From the NCBI GenBank assembly GCA_018398765.1, contig JAHBMJ010001905.1, positions 1-20,000 of the forward strand: a stretch of 20,000 bases of DNA. Direction: 5' to 3'. Below are positions 8,396 to 16,803 of the stretch, piece after piece (the first letter of the stretch is position 1; each line of letters opens with the position of its first letter). A program made the position numbers and the translations under genes. The notes beneath the pieces were generated by a model. The model saw nothing but the letters and a program-made list of their open reading frames with translations, searched no databases and was not told the origin of the DNA. This DNA is from Chromera velia. Its lineage: Eukaryota; Sar; Chromeraceae.

Positions 8396-8400
8396 CCTAT

Positions 8401-9624
8401 GGCAGCTATGAGGACATCCCTGATGACAGGCTTGAGGAGCTAAAGAGGATGGCGGCCGAGTATGAGCCTGAAAGCACGTATTTGGTAGAGATGGGCCTCT
8501 ACGGATTGCCCTGTGCGGCCCAGCTTTTCGACTACAAGTTGGAGGGTGTATGCAAAGAGTTGGGGTTCAAGCGGGTAGACACGGCCATCGCAGTCAAAGC
8601 TCCCCCTGAGGGAGGGAGAGCCCAAGCTATCGTCATGAATTGGATAGACGATTTGCTGACTGGAGCCCCTCTGAAGGAGCATAAAGTCCTTCAGGAGACC
8701 CTCAATAAGAGGTTGAGTTTTGGGTCCGTATGTGTGATTGAGGAGGGATCAGAGAGGAAGTTTTCTAGAGTGGACATCTCTAGAGTCTCCATGGAGGAGA
8801 TCCACCTCTCCCAGGTCTCGTACCTTGAGAACACAGACATCGCTCCTCTATGGGAGATTTTGAAGGAGAAGCGTCCGAGCAAGCCCTGGAAGGGTTAAAC
8901 TTTGGACGGCAAGAGTGCTGAGCCCTCCACCGAGGAGGAGGTCGACAACCAGTATGAGAAGCCGATCCGTACTGGAGTCGGAACTCTTCAGTGGGGGGTG
9001 AGAATAAATCCGCTCCGTGCGGTGTGGGGCTATACGGTAGCGCAGTCGATCTCGAAGCCCTCCAGACGCATCTTCAAGACGGTCATGCGCATCATCGAGA
9101 TGCTGAAGGGGCACCCTGACAAGTGGGTATTCACGAGCGTGGGGCTCATGCCCGTTGTGCACGCGTACTTTGATGCAACGTTCAAGTTCGCGACCTATGC
9201 TGCACGGTTGGGGTATGTTGTCAGGATCCTACACTCGATTGAGCTGCGAGGAGACCTGCGGTCCCTCCTGGAGAACTGGATTGCGTGGGCCACCAAAAGG
9301 GCGGGCACGAAGGTCGGGTCTTCTACCGCCGGGGAGGTGCTCGCTTTTCAGTTTCTTCTCAAGAAGCTCTACGGTATCGTTGCCCTTGTAAAGGCAATGT
9401 GGAGCCTTAAGAAGATCCGTGTGATCGTTTACATAGACTCCGGCCCCCTCCATGACCAGTTCCGATCCAGTAAGGCCCAGAGCGATACGACCATGCAGGG
9501 CGTTTTGGAGTGGTGCATTCAGGAGATGCGTGTTATTGGGGTAGATCTCCAGTAGATTGCACGGGCAAGGAACATAGCGAACATGATGACCAAGTGCGCC
9601 CTCCCCGGTGGGGAGATAGCATGA
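8401..9624 (+). pseudogene. Copia-type reverse transcriptase C-terminal half and RNase H, two in-frame stops
   Basis: This single frame continues the reverse transcriptase: 'MGLYGLPCAAQLFDYKLEGV', then the polymerase active site as 'NWIDDLLTG' (W where most relatives have Y, F or H before xDD), and 'LNKRLSFGS'. A connection segment 'VGTLQWGVRINPLRAVWGY' and 'RIIEMLKGHPDKWVF' leads to RNase H with 'AYFDATFKFATYAARLGYV', 'GSSTAGEVLAFQF' and 'VIVYIDSGPLHDQF', carrying the D, E and D positions of the family. The tail 'IARARNIANMMTKCALP' matches the copia C-terminus (..NIADILTK..). TAA at 8896-8898 and TAG at 9553-9555 interrupt it without any frameshift, and coding similarity continues on both sides of each stop. 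It is therefore a recently inactivated copy. Confidence 0.85.
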
Positions 9625-9643
9625 ATCCGACGGTGTGGAACTT

Positions 9644-9655
9644 CTGGAGGGGAAG
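9644..9655 (+). other. Possible polypurine tract of the copia-like element
   Basis: GGAGGGGAAGGG follows the polymerase frame by 20 bases, as expected for the plus-strand primer before a 3' LTR. A pyrimidine-rich stretch follows; no LTR with a partner in the window was found. Confidence 0.4.
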
Positions 9656-9660
9656 GGTGC

Positions 9661-10283
9661 GGAGCCTTTTCTTTCTTTCTTTTGTATTCTGTTTCTGTTG
9701 TCTGCTCTTTCCCTTCTGTCGTCCCTTTGCAGGTAGGCGTGTGCAGGGTTTTATTTTTCGCTTGGAGTGGAGACGACTGCCAGTGGGGCTTGGGTACGGG
9801 CATGAAAAGAGTTAGATAGGCCAGAGATACTGTTCGTCCCTTTTATCTGTTTCTCTCTCTCGTTAATCTATCTTCTAAGATAGGCAGCTAGATGGGGAGG
9901 TGACAAGAAAGCCGGGCAGGAAACAAGGGGTCTCCTCTAGGGTCTCCTGCTGAATGGGCGTGGGCTCAGCCAGGCAGGAGAGCAAGAAGAGTTAGGCAGG
10001 AAAGCAAAAAAGTCAGAGGAGGGGGTCTTCTCCCGCTGCACCCTTTCATGAACCTCCGTAGCCATGCATGATCGGTAGTTGTCTTGTTCTGTCTCGTCCT
10101 GTTTGTGTTCGTATTTGTATATTTGTCTTCACCACTCTGGCGTAGATGGCGCACGTGTCTTTGCATCATGGGCGAAGCATCCAATGCTCGGGCAATGCAT
10201 GAGATCATGCAAGAAGCGGGCCCAAATTTCATATAAACCGAGTATCAATTTTTTTTGAGGTAGTTCGGGTGGAACGGACGAGT
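9661..10283. other. Non-coding stretch after the copia-like element
   Basis: Pyrimidine-rich DNA, then direct short words (GGCAGGAAA, GGCAGGAGA and similar) around 9915-10010. No convincing gene. It might contain the 3' LTR of the preceding element. Confidence 0.4.
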
Positions 10284-10591
10284 ATGGACCGTTTAAAGGT
10301 CAATTACGTGGGGCGTATGGGTAGGTGGATTCGATATTCATGAGGAGGCACTACCCTGTCTGCTCGTATCCATGGTCCTGCACTCCGTGTTCGGTGCTTG
10401 TCTGCATAAGGGATACATGCACAGGAAACAGACGGGCTGTTTTCGTGGCGAAGGTGAGTGCCCAAAGCACTCAAACAGTCCGATCTCTATACGCGTTTCC
10501 TTCCTCCGTTTTGAACAGAATAGGCCTGGCCAGACTAGTTAGGCAGCCTGAAAGAACGCTGTCAGTTGGCATAAGGGGCGTGAATGAGTTT
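10284..10591 (+). CDS. Candidate first three exons of an unidentified spliced gene
   Basis: This is a splice-site-based model with no homology. Exon 1 is 10284-10320 (ATG, then DRLKVNYVGRM), with donor GTAGGT. Exon 2 is 10411-10453, after TCTGCATAAG, reading 'IHAQETDGLFSWR', with donor GTGAGT. Exon 3 is 10519 to about 10591, after TTTTGAACAG, reading 'IGLARLVRQPERTLSVGI', with a possible donor GTATCC. The phases match at both junctions, and the introns (90 and 65 bases) are in the range of the clear intron at 15518. The product is unknown. Exon 3 could instead be read straight through to the stop at 10718-10720. Continuation may lie in the exons at 11572-11857, with a possible further exon near 10874-10926 ending at a good GTAAGT donor. 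Confidence 0.3.
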
Positions 10592-11571
10592 GTATCCGTT
10601 TATGACCTGGCTGCCTGTCTGCGATCCGTTGTAGTAATGGAGTTTGCATGTTGCCTGACCGACGCTTTGATCTATACTTTCATCTCACTCCCTGCAGGGC
10701 TTTGCATCACCCCTAAGTGAATCTACGGGAGAATGTAGATAGAAAGGGGGGAGGGTGCTCACGGGGAGCATCACATCTGGTAGGTAGCAGCTTAGGCAGG
10801 GGGAAAGACCGCTGTGCGCACACCGAAACTTTTTGTCTCTTTGTCACTTCTCTCTCTTTGCACAGCGCTTCAGTAGGATTGCAAGGGCGTCCTGCATTTA
10901 TGAGTGAAATGTCCCATCCGGATATGTAAGTGCCATGAATAGAGAGATCCGATCCAAGTGCAGGGGGCATTTGGGTGAGTATGAGAGCACAAGTGTGTTG
11001 TGAGCGTTTCTTTCCTCTGCCGGCATCTCATCCTGCTTGAAGTCTGTCCTCCGCTGTGGGAGGTCAGGTTAGGGGTGAGTGTAAATCTGGGTATGTTCGG
11101 TTTTGTTGGTTTATATTTATGAAATCCTTTTCTTAGAAGGTCAGGGGAGTGCGTGGTGGCTCTCCTGTGATTTTGTTTGTTTCCGCAAGGCATGCGTGAA
11201 AGGGTAGGGGATGCCTCGGGGGCATCTTTCTTGAAGTGCAGTTCGTTTGTGTATGTTTATTTTTTCTCTCTCTTTCTTCTTTGTTTGGATTTTTGCACGG
11301 CCCGGGGAAGCTTATCACACCATAGGGGCGTGCATGGACGGTGAGCGCTATCCGGGTATGGGCGTCTTCGGGTTTTCACAGACGGAAAGGAGCTAGGATG
11401 GAAGGCCTTCCCGTCCTATCTATATAGGCAGAGACCTTTTACAGTCATGTTTTCCTTGAGCTGCCGGTTAGCGTTAGGGGGGCTTGCGATGCCGATGCCC
11501 TAACATATGGCCAACCCGAACTAGAGTAGGGTAGATAAAGCAAGCAAAACATTTTTTCGTTCCCTTTGTAG
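10592..11571. other. Stretch with scattered splice-like signals and no assignable gene
   Basis: Several pyrimidine-tract-AG sites and donors occur (for example CTTTGCACAG at 10856-10865 and GTAAGT at 10927). One open fragment after TTTTCACAG at 11381 reads 'GKELGWKAFPSYLYRQRPF', but I could not join it in phase with its neighbours. If the region is transcribed, most of it is intron. Nothing else is supported. Confidence 0.35.
10709..10731 (+). repeat. Copy 1 of the CCCCT-AAG-...-GGGAG motif
   Basis: ACCCCTAAGTGAATCTACGG followed by GAG. The closest relative is the copy at 16505 (CCCCTAAGyGAATC...GGGAG). Confidence 0.6.
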
Positions 11572-11857
11572 TGGTCGCGGGGGCTATCCATACATACCGT
11601 GTGTACGAGTGCGTGAAAGAAGGCAAGGAAGTATTGGGGAAGAAGGTGGTAAAGATTTTGCTTTTGATAGGCCTGTTCTGTAAATTGGGTCTCCTTGCCA
11701 AGGTGGCAGGGCCTGCTAAGGCTGTCAAAAACTCTTGGTTTCAAATGAACTGCATTATGGTTTGCATGAGGAATGCTTGTATTTTTATTTGCCTTTCTCT
11801 CTTTTATTTTTTTCATACGTTCATAGCAGGGTCCGTCCGGTGAAGGAAGCATTGCAG
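11572..11857 (+). CDS. Candidate exons encoding a small helical/membrane-like segment
   Basis: Exon 11572-11737 follows a good acceptor (TTCCCTTTGTAG) and reads 'VAGAIHTYRVYECVKEGKEV', then a hydrophobic helix 'VVKILLLIGLFCKLGLLAKV' and 'AGPAKAVKNS'. A GTTTCA donor and a T-rich intron (11738-11829) ending CATAGCAG lead in phase to 11830-11857 ('VRPVKEALQ'), followed by donor GTAGTG in phase 0. A possible final exon in the same phase is 12625-12681. I do not recognise the family. The sequence could be a small membrane protein; a vague likeness to the C-terminal part of PEX11-type peroxisomal proteins is not strong enough to assign it. Everything here rests on splice signals and phase. Confidence 0.35.
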
Positions 11858-12624
11858 GTAGTGTGGGCTCCTGCATGCTAGATATCATCAGTTTTCTGCA
11901 TGTGGGGCGGGGTTCCATCTAAAGGTAGATGGGCTGTGTGTCCTATACGTTTGTGAGCATAAGAAGGCATGGGCTCGGGGCTTGTGTTCTTCTGTGCTGT
12001 TCCTTTCGCTTCCCCGGTGTGGTTTCGTTTTTTCCTTCCCTCCAGCCCGGTTGGCTGGTTTCCATTTCCCTGTGTGCCCTACACACGCGTGAGCCCGGTG
12101 TGCTCTCACTTGTTAAAGGATAATAAATGACATCTGTAGAGGACGACGCATGAGGGCATGAGAAAAAAGAATGAAGAGAGATGTGGTAAATAATCCATGA
12201 GTAATTCTTTTGTGACTGTGCTGTGTTGGTTGGGAGGAAAAGTAGTCTCCGTTTCGGGTGTGGGGAAAGGGGAGGACCTATAGCAATTCCTTTCCCTGCA
12301 TATCTTCTGACGTATGGGCATTTCAAGCTGGGTGTGTGCGAGGCACGTCCAGCGTGGCTGCGTCTAACTTATGAGCGCACGTTCTGGGCTGCTGACCGTA
12401 GTGGCGGGGCAACGTTTGGGCAGTTCGGGGGATGCCGTATTTTTATGACTTGCTTGGATAAGGAGCGGTGCTTCTCGCTGCAGGGCCTCTGATTCTGTGC
12501 TTGATACAGGAACCTCCTGCAGCAATTGCCTGTTTGTATATGCGGATTACCCTGCCTGCATATAGTGGTCCTTTAGTCAAAAGGAGGACGCTCCCATTAG
12601 GTCGCCACTTGCGGTGACTGGCAG
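11858..12624. other. Probable intron or intergenic DNA
   Basis: No convincing coding sequence. An AATAAA hexamer lies at 12122-12127, which could be a polyadenylation signal if the plus-strand gene ends before it. That would compete with the model that continues to 12681. Confidence 0.3.
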
Positions 12625-12681
12625 GCAATGGTCGAGCATCAGGAAAAGAGGAAAAGGAAAATTGGGGAGCCGGATGATTGA
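12625..12681 (+). CDS. Possible terminal exon with a basic tail
   Basis: After TGACTGGCAG the frame reads A-M-V-E-H-Q-E-K-R-K-R-K-I-G-E-P-D-D and stops at TGA 12679-12681. The KRKRK run resembles a nuclear-localisation or basic C-terminal tail. It is in phase with the donor at 11858. Support is weak: one acceptor, one short frame, no homology. Confidence 0.2.
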   Translation, partial: AMVEHQEKRKRKIGEPDD

Positions 12682-13054
12682 AGAAGAGTCTTTTCTCATG
12701 CTTCCCGATTCCTCCTCATCAGAGGGGTGTGTGTTGTGCTGCGTGCTCCATAGTCTTTCCTCAGGGGCTCGGGAGGGGGTATGTGAAAGAAAACAAAGGT
12801 CCCGTTCCTGGTCGGATTTGCGGAGGGTGAATTCCGGTCCCGGCCTTTCCATTTGTCGCTTCACCCCAAGCCAGAGAAAGGAGCGACGCACACGTGACGG
12901 CCCGGCCACACGGGGTGGTGGGGCACCTGCGACAGAGGTGTGCATGTTGTGAGTTTCATGGTATGGCCTGCATGCACTTTGGTGTAAGAAATACACCCGA
13001 GGCACTCACCGTGGTGGTGTGTGCTCTGGGCTTTCATATGGGATTTAATTAGGA

Positions 13055-13076
13055 CGATGGTGCGGTTTTACCATCG
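13055..13076. repeat. Hairpin CGATGGT / ACCATCG
   Basis: Perfect 7-bp stem with an 8-base loop. Confidence 0.7.
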
Positions 13077-13120
13077 GAGGCTTCAGAATTAATTCCGGTC
13101 AAATTAATTTCCAGACAGTC

Positions 13121-13152
13121 AGACAGACGTGCACGGCAGTTACCGTCTGTCT
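13121..13152. repeat. Hairpin AGACAGACG / CGTCTGTCT
   Basis: Perfect 9-bp stem with a 14-base loop, 45 bases after the preceding hairpin. Confidence 0.8.
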
Positions 13153-13605
13153 AAGTGAGAGACTTGACCTAGGGATTGATAGAGCTTCATGTGTAGGATC
13201 TGTACTGCACCCTATGTGTCTCTGTGGTTCTCTTGTGCTCTGAGTATTGCACGAGGCCACCAGCAGGAGCTTTCTATGGACTGTGGGGGTTCATAGATTT
13301 TCTGTCTGGTGAAAAGACTGATCAGATATTTATTTCTGTCTATCTGTATCGGTCTAGACGAGTACGTTAGGACAAAGTATTTGCTGTGCTCCTCTAATAG
13401 GAGAAGGCTAGGAATTTGGGAGTATAGTAGTTCAAGGAGTCCTTTAGACAGGCTAGAGGATCCACTGGAAGGCCCATAGGATTCCACTAGAAGAATCTCG
13501 AGAGAGGTGAAACTCTACTTTTCACTTATGCATAACGCATTTTTTTATTTTTAGGGGGGAGATTGGCTCTGTTTCTATCATGGTGTTGCCTGAGTTCCAA
13601 AATAT

Positions 13606-13629
13606 GCCCCTCAAGCAACTCGCACGGAG
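13606..13629 (+). repeat. Copy 2 of the CCCCT-AAG-...-GGAG motif
   Basis: GCCCCTCAAGCAACTCGCAC followed by GGAG. It differs from the copy at 14651 at two of 24 positions. Confidence 0.75.
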
Positions 13630-14116
13630 CCGCGATCGCACAGGCCTTATAATGGAGATTCTAGGTAATGGATAGTCTATTCCAAGAGCTGAGATCTTAT
13701 GTTGTCTGTATACAAATGTGTTGGAAAGGAGTATACGGTCAATCTACTATAATCCAGTACAATCCAACAGGCTGCTGTCTAATTTAATTGGAATTTATCG
13801 AATACATGCTAATTAAATGACATACAGAAAAAACGCATGCATGCAAAAGCCTTCGGAGACTGAAGCTTCACATACACGCCGAGCTAAACATCAATAACTC
13901 GAAATCAGCATGCCAATTAATCGCAGTATTACGTCGATCCTTGCAAGCCGATGGATAGACTTTAGGTATGATTAGAGAACACATGTAGTATCCCGCGCGC
14001 GATGCCCCTCCGTATCTATACCGCTGTCTTTTCTCTATCGCTGACGGTTCTTAGGTACATTTGTGGAAACAAACGACAACAAAAGGCTTTAACGTTGAAA
14101 GTCAGTCATATGTAGA

Positions 14117-14635
14117 TTATTTTAGAACAAAATAAAGAAAGGACAAACGTGCCTTCCAAAGAGAACGAAAACCATCATCACTAGTCCGACGGACTGTAGA
14201 CATGAACAAATCAAGCAAAAACGAAACAGGCCATCTCAAAATATACAACTCCAAAAACAGAAAAGTAAGTTCGTCAACCAGGACAACCGCAGGTGCATTA
14301 TAAGAAAGAAGGGTCTGGATAAGATGAGAGGATATTAGGCCCCTCTTGGCCGAAATAGAAGGAACACAGGAGAAAGCATGCATCAAACGCACTCTACGAA
14401 GTGAAGGTAGGTTAGGAAAAGACGACCATCCTCTGGAAATAGGCAACAGAGAAAAAGCAACCAAATCACAAAAACAATTAAGAAGAACATCATGGTTAGG
14501 ATTAATAGCAGCAAAAAGCAAAATCGAAGGAGATTCCGGTAAAGAGAAAAAACGCAGACCAAGCACCGTAGATCCGTTCTGACGCTCTAAAACGCACGCA
14601 GAACTATAGAAGTCTTCCTCAAGTAACTTTTCCAT
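14117..14635 (-). CDS. Hypothetical protein, 172 aa
   Basis: Open from ATG at 14635-14633 to a stop at 14117-14119. The product is Leu/Phe/Ser-rich: 'MEKLLEEDFYSSACVLER', several hydrophobic segments ('SILLFAAINP', 'LLNCFCDLVAFSLLPISRGW', 'APAVVLVDELTFLFLELYIL') and a basic tail. The spaced L/P/S pattern could be a decayed repeat protein or a membrane protein. I know no family for it, and there is no neighbouring gene to give context. The complementary strand is A-rich and open for part of the length, so the frame could be fortuitous. The 24-base motif copies at 13606 and 14651 bracket the segment, so the frame could be cargo of an element. Confidence 0.3.
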   Translation of the reverse strand: MEKLLEEDFYSSACVLERQNGSTVLGLRFFSLPESPSILLFAAINPNHDVLLNCFCDLVAFSLLPISRGWSSFPNLPSLRRVRLMHAFSCVPSISAKRGLISSHLIQTLLSYNAPAVVLVDELTFLFLELYILRWPVSFLLDLFMSTVRRTSDDGFRSLWKARLSFLYFVLK

Positions 14636-15133
14636 ACTTTGCGTATGTGTGCCCCTCAAGTAACTCGCATGGAGTTGTTTTATATATATGATGTGCGCAT
14701 GGTCCTGAAAAGCATACTTCGCGTGGTCCCCGCCCTATTGTAGCACACAAAACATGCCAAAGCCCCCGATGGTGTGCATCAATCAAATATTAGCGGGCCC
14801 CCTAAATGGCCCCCCGAGGCATTCACCCAACTGGTTAGGTAATAACCCGTATATATATATGCATGTGCACTCCAAAAAAAAAAAGAAAAAAACAAGTCAA
14901 ATACAGATTGATCGAAGGCGGCGTGGGCGGTAGAGCATCTGGCCGCGGCGGCGCGCGCCATGCGCATGTACCACATGAATGCGTGCACCCGGCGCCGCCG
15001 CGGTGCTTTGTGGCATGGTTGAATTCAACGTACGGAAAGCGATCCAAACGAAAAGCGATGCCAGCATGCGAAGTATATCGACGGAGGCAGCTGCATGACT
15101 TTCAGGTTTAGTGAGCATCCTGCTTCACTTGAG
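14636..15133. other. Upstream region of the methyltransferase gene, with a GC-rich block
   Basis: Contains the motif copy at 14651, an A-rich run (14872-14893) and a strongly CG-rich block at about 14925-15005 (GGCGGCGTGGGCGG, GGCCGCGGCGGCGCGCGCC). A CG-rich island just upstream of a gene start suggests a promoter or 5' untranslated region. The small frames that overlap it have no homology. Confidence 0.35.
14651..14674 (+). repeat. Copy 3 of the CCCCT-AAG-...-GGAG motif
   Basis: GCCCCTCAAGTAACTCGCAT followed by GGAG. CCTCAAGTAACT is also repeated 37 bases upstream, at 14618-14629. Confidence 0.75.
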
Positions 15134-16448
15134 ATGAGACTTCTGGTGATTTTCTTCTTTTCTCATGCAGTGTGGCAGAGGGGAGACGCCTTCCTTTGCC
15201 CACTTGCACGTTTGCCGTCTCCCGCAACAACATGGAGACGGGAGCTTGCTTTCAGCTTCCCCCCGGAGGTTCTTTCCTCAAGTCGGGGAGAATTCGAGGG
15301 CTCCGTACCCGATGAGAGGGGAGACGAAGGGGGGAGCGCGAAGCGACGAGCGGAGTGGGGGGAGGAAGGAGATGAAAGGAAGAGACGGCAGGAGGAGCAG
15401 AGAAGTAAGATGAAAGAGAAGCTGGAAGGGTGGCGACAGGACGGTCTCTTCATCAGAGACGACCCTCAAATCGAAAAAGTCAACAGTCTCCGTACCAGGT
15501 TTCAACTGGGTCAAAAGGTGGGTGCGTGTTTTGCTTTCGCATCGGGAAGGGCATTTTTTGTTCAAAAAGAAAACATTCACATACATGACAAATAACTGCG
15601 TGCAGGTGAGTGCCTTCTTCATTTTCGCCCTGTTGTTCGGCGTGAAGGAGCGCGCCAGTGAGTCCAAACTCTCCGACCACAGGGGGCAGCTCCTCGCCTG
15701 GCTGTGGGAAGACTACGTGAAGGATTTCGTCCTCCAGCTGAAGGAACAGTCGAAGACTTCTTCTGCTCCCGTTCGGCTGAGGCTGCTGGACCTGGGGTAC
15801 GGCAAGGGGGTGTACTTTCAGAAGCTGCAGGCGTTTGGGGAGCTGCAGGAGAAGATCTCGAGGCTGGCACGGACACAGGGGCTGCCTGACGTTATTCTCG
15901 AGGTCACTGGGTTTGACACGGAGGCGTTTCCAGAGGCAGCAATCGTCAACAGCAGGGGGATGGCGAATCAGAAAAAGTTTCGGTTGGAGTGCGTATCGGG
16001 AGACGCACAAAATTTGCCTTTCGAGTCCGAAGCTTTTGACATTGTCCTTAGTTCTGCTCTCTTGTGCCGTGTGCAGACACCAGCAAAAGTTTTGAAAGAG
16101 GCCGCTAGAGTGCTGAAGAAGGGGGGGATGTTTGCAAGCGCAGAGCATGTGGAGGATGAGGACGGATTGTTTAAAGCGCTTCAGGGAAGCTTTACTGTTG
16201 TCAACAGACAATTGCAGAAGCTCCCGCAGTCACTCGATTTCGCTTTCCGGGACACGAGGCAGTCCCCCCCCTGCGATTTGCTGAGAAAAACCGACGGACT
16301 GCTGAGAAGATCGGTTATTGGAGGGGGAGGGGGGGGGGCGTCCGGTGGTCTGTTCTCACGGCCCCGGAGGGCGGTCCTGTACGACAGACAGAGCGACCTT
16401 GCGACATGGCCGTCCTTCCCTTACTTCCTCAGTGTGTTGGAGAAATGA
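15134..16448 (+). CDS. Class I SAM-dependent methyltransferase, METTL7/TMT1-like, probably organelle- or membrane-targeted
   Basis: Two exons, 15134-15517 and 15606-16448, give 408 residues. Motif I is 'LLDLGYGKG' (188-196) and the post-I acidic loop is 'VTGFDTE'. Motif II/III is 'GDAQNLPF' (260-267), 'FDIVLSSALLCRV', 'VLKEAARVLKKGG', then 'AEHV'. This arrangement, with LC.V...L.E..RVLK.GG....EHV and a later 'CDLLRKT', resembles the METTL7/TMT1 thiol-methyltransferase family within Methyltransf_11. The substrate cannot be told. The N-terminus from ATG 15134 has a hydrophobic core (LLVIFFFSHAV) and a possible cleavage GDA|FLCP followed by a Ser/Thr/Arg-rich stretch, as in two-part plastid leaders. 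However, 15151-15170 also looks like a splice acceptor, so the first exon may begin upstream. A charged linker (about residues 60-115) precedes a short hydrophobic segment 'VSAFFIFALLFGV'. A poly-G tract (16320-16338) encodes a Gly run near the C-terminus. Confidence 0.85.
15518..15605 (+). other. Intron of the methyltransferase gene
   Basis: 88 bases, GTGGGT...GTGCAG, phase 0 (after AAG, before GTG). The upstream frame meets a stop at 15593-15595 if read through, while splicing joins two open frames. The 3' exon begins GTGAGT, so a cryptic donor lies directly after the acceptor. Confidence 0.75.
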
Positions 16449-16504
16449 CGCCTCAGCTCAATTCATACTATAATGCATAGCAGAAGATTTACTAGTTGAA
16501 AAAT

Positions 16505-16527
16505 GCCCCTAAGCGAATCCGAAGGGA
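16505..16527 (+). repeat. Copy 4 of the CCCCT-AAG-...-GGGAG motif
   Basis: GCCCCTAAGCGAATCCGAAG followed by GGAG, 57 bases after the methyltransferase stop codon. Confidence 0.6.
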
Positions 16528-16706
16528 GAGAACAAACGAAACGTTGATGGACAGTCGCAGACTTTTCAAGAGAACCTCGGGGAGGCTGTAATTGCTTACT
16601 ATTTGATCGGTTGAAATTTCACGAAGGGAGCGTCTGGCTTTTTCTTTTGGGTATTGCCCTCTTGTCTTCGATCTCGTAATTGGCGCGCGTCGTCCATTGG
16701 CCTTCC

Positions 16707-16740
<34 letters not shown>

Positions 16741-16766
16741 ATGTGTGTGTGTGCGTGTGTGAGTAT

Positions 16767-16801
<35 letters not shown>
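16707..16801. repeat. (CT)n then (GT)n compound microsatellite
   Basis: About 18 bases of CT followed by about 77 bases of slightly interrupted GT. Confidence 0.95.

Positions 16802-16803
<2 letters not shown>

Larger units (their letters stand above)
7322..8400 (+). mobile_element. 1,075-bp insertion in reverse transcriptase with CTAT target duplication and palindromic ends, carrying a MYND gene
   Basis: CTAT at 7322-7325 and CTAT at 8397-8400 flank the insert. Removing 7326-8400 joins codon TAT (7323-7325) directly to GGC (8401), giving D-I-Y-G-S-Y-E-D in one uninterrupted frame; the 1,075 bases also account exactly for the change of frame between the two halves. The margins are AT-rich and palindromic. 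AGTACACTGTACTA at 7335 and the reverse complement of 8380-8393 (AGTATATTGTACTA) agree at 12 of 14 bases, so they look like inverted repeats, although they are not strictly terminal. The centre (about 7540-8110) is GC-richer and carries the broken MYND reading frame. This has the layout of a non-autonomous DNA element that took up host sequence; the family is unknown. Confidence 0.65.
2404..9660 (+). mobile_element. Degenerate Ty1/copia-like retroelement interrupted by two AT-rich islands
   Basis: From left to right: a gag-like frame with stops (2404-3894), a second unassigned frame (4022-5158), an AT-rich island (about 5205-6606), the N-terminal half of a copia-type reverse transcriptase (6843-7325), a second AT-rich insertion (7326-8400), and the rest of reverse transcriptase plus RNase H (8401-9624), followed by a purine-rich run. 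All parts are on the plus strand and GC-rich compared with the islands. No aspartic protease D-T/S-G motif, integrase HHCC finger or DDE core is visible between gag and reverse transcriptase, where copia elements normally carry them. No matching LTR pair could be seen, so the outer limits are approximate. Confidence 0.75.
12682..14116. other. Non-coding stretch with hairpins
   Basis: I see no gene here. It holds two strong hairpins (13055-13152), copy 2 of the 24-base motif (13606), and a T-rich run followed by GGGGGGAGATTGG at 13554, which resembles a polypurine tract of a decayed element. The segment 13085-13110 shares AGAATTAATTCC with the LTR-like stretch at 2247. A decayed solo LTR is possible but unproven. 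Confidence 0.4.

Noticed and set aside
11445-11918. Minus-strand 157-codon frame
   Set aside because: Antisense to better supported plus-strand exons; no recognisable motif.
14925-15005. tRNA-like or rRNA-like GC-rich block
   Set aside because: No A/B box pair and no cloverleaf could be drawn; I looked for tRNA B-box consensus across the window and found none convincing.
15480-16211. Minus-strand 243-codon frame
   Set aside because: Antisense to the methyltransferase, whose motifs I to III are clear; the antisense frame is a by-product of GC-rich codons.
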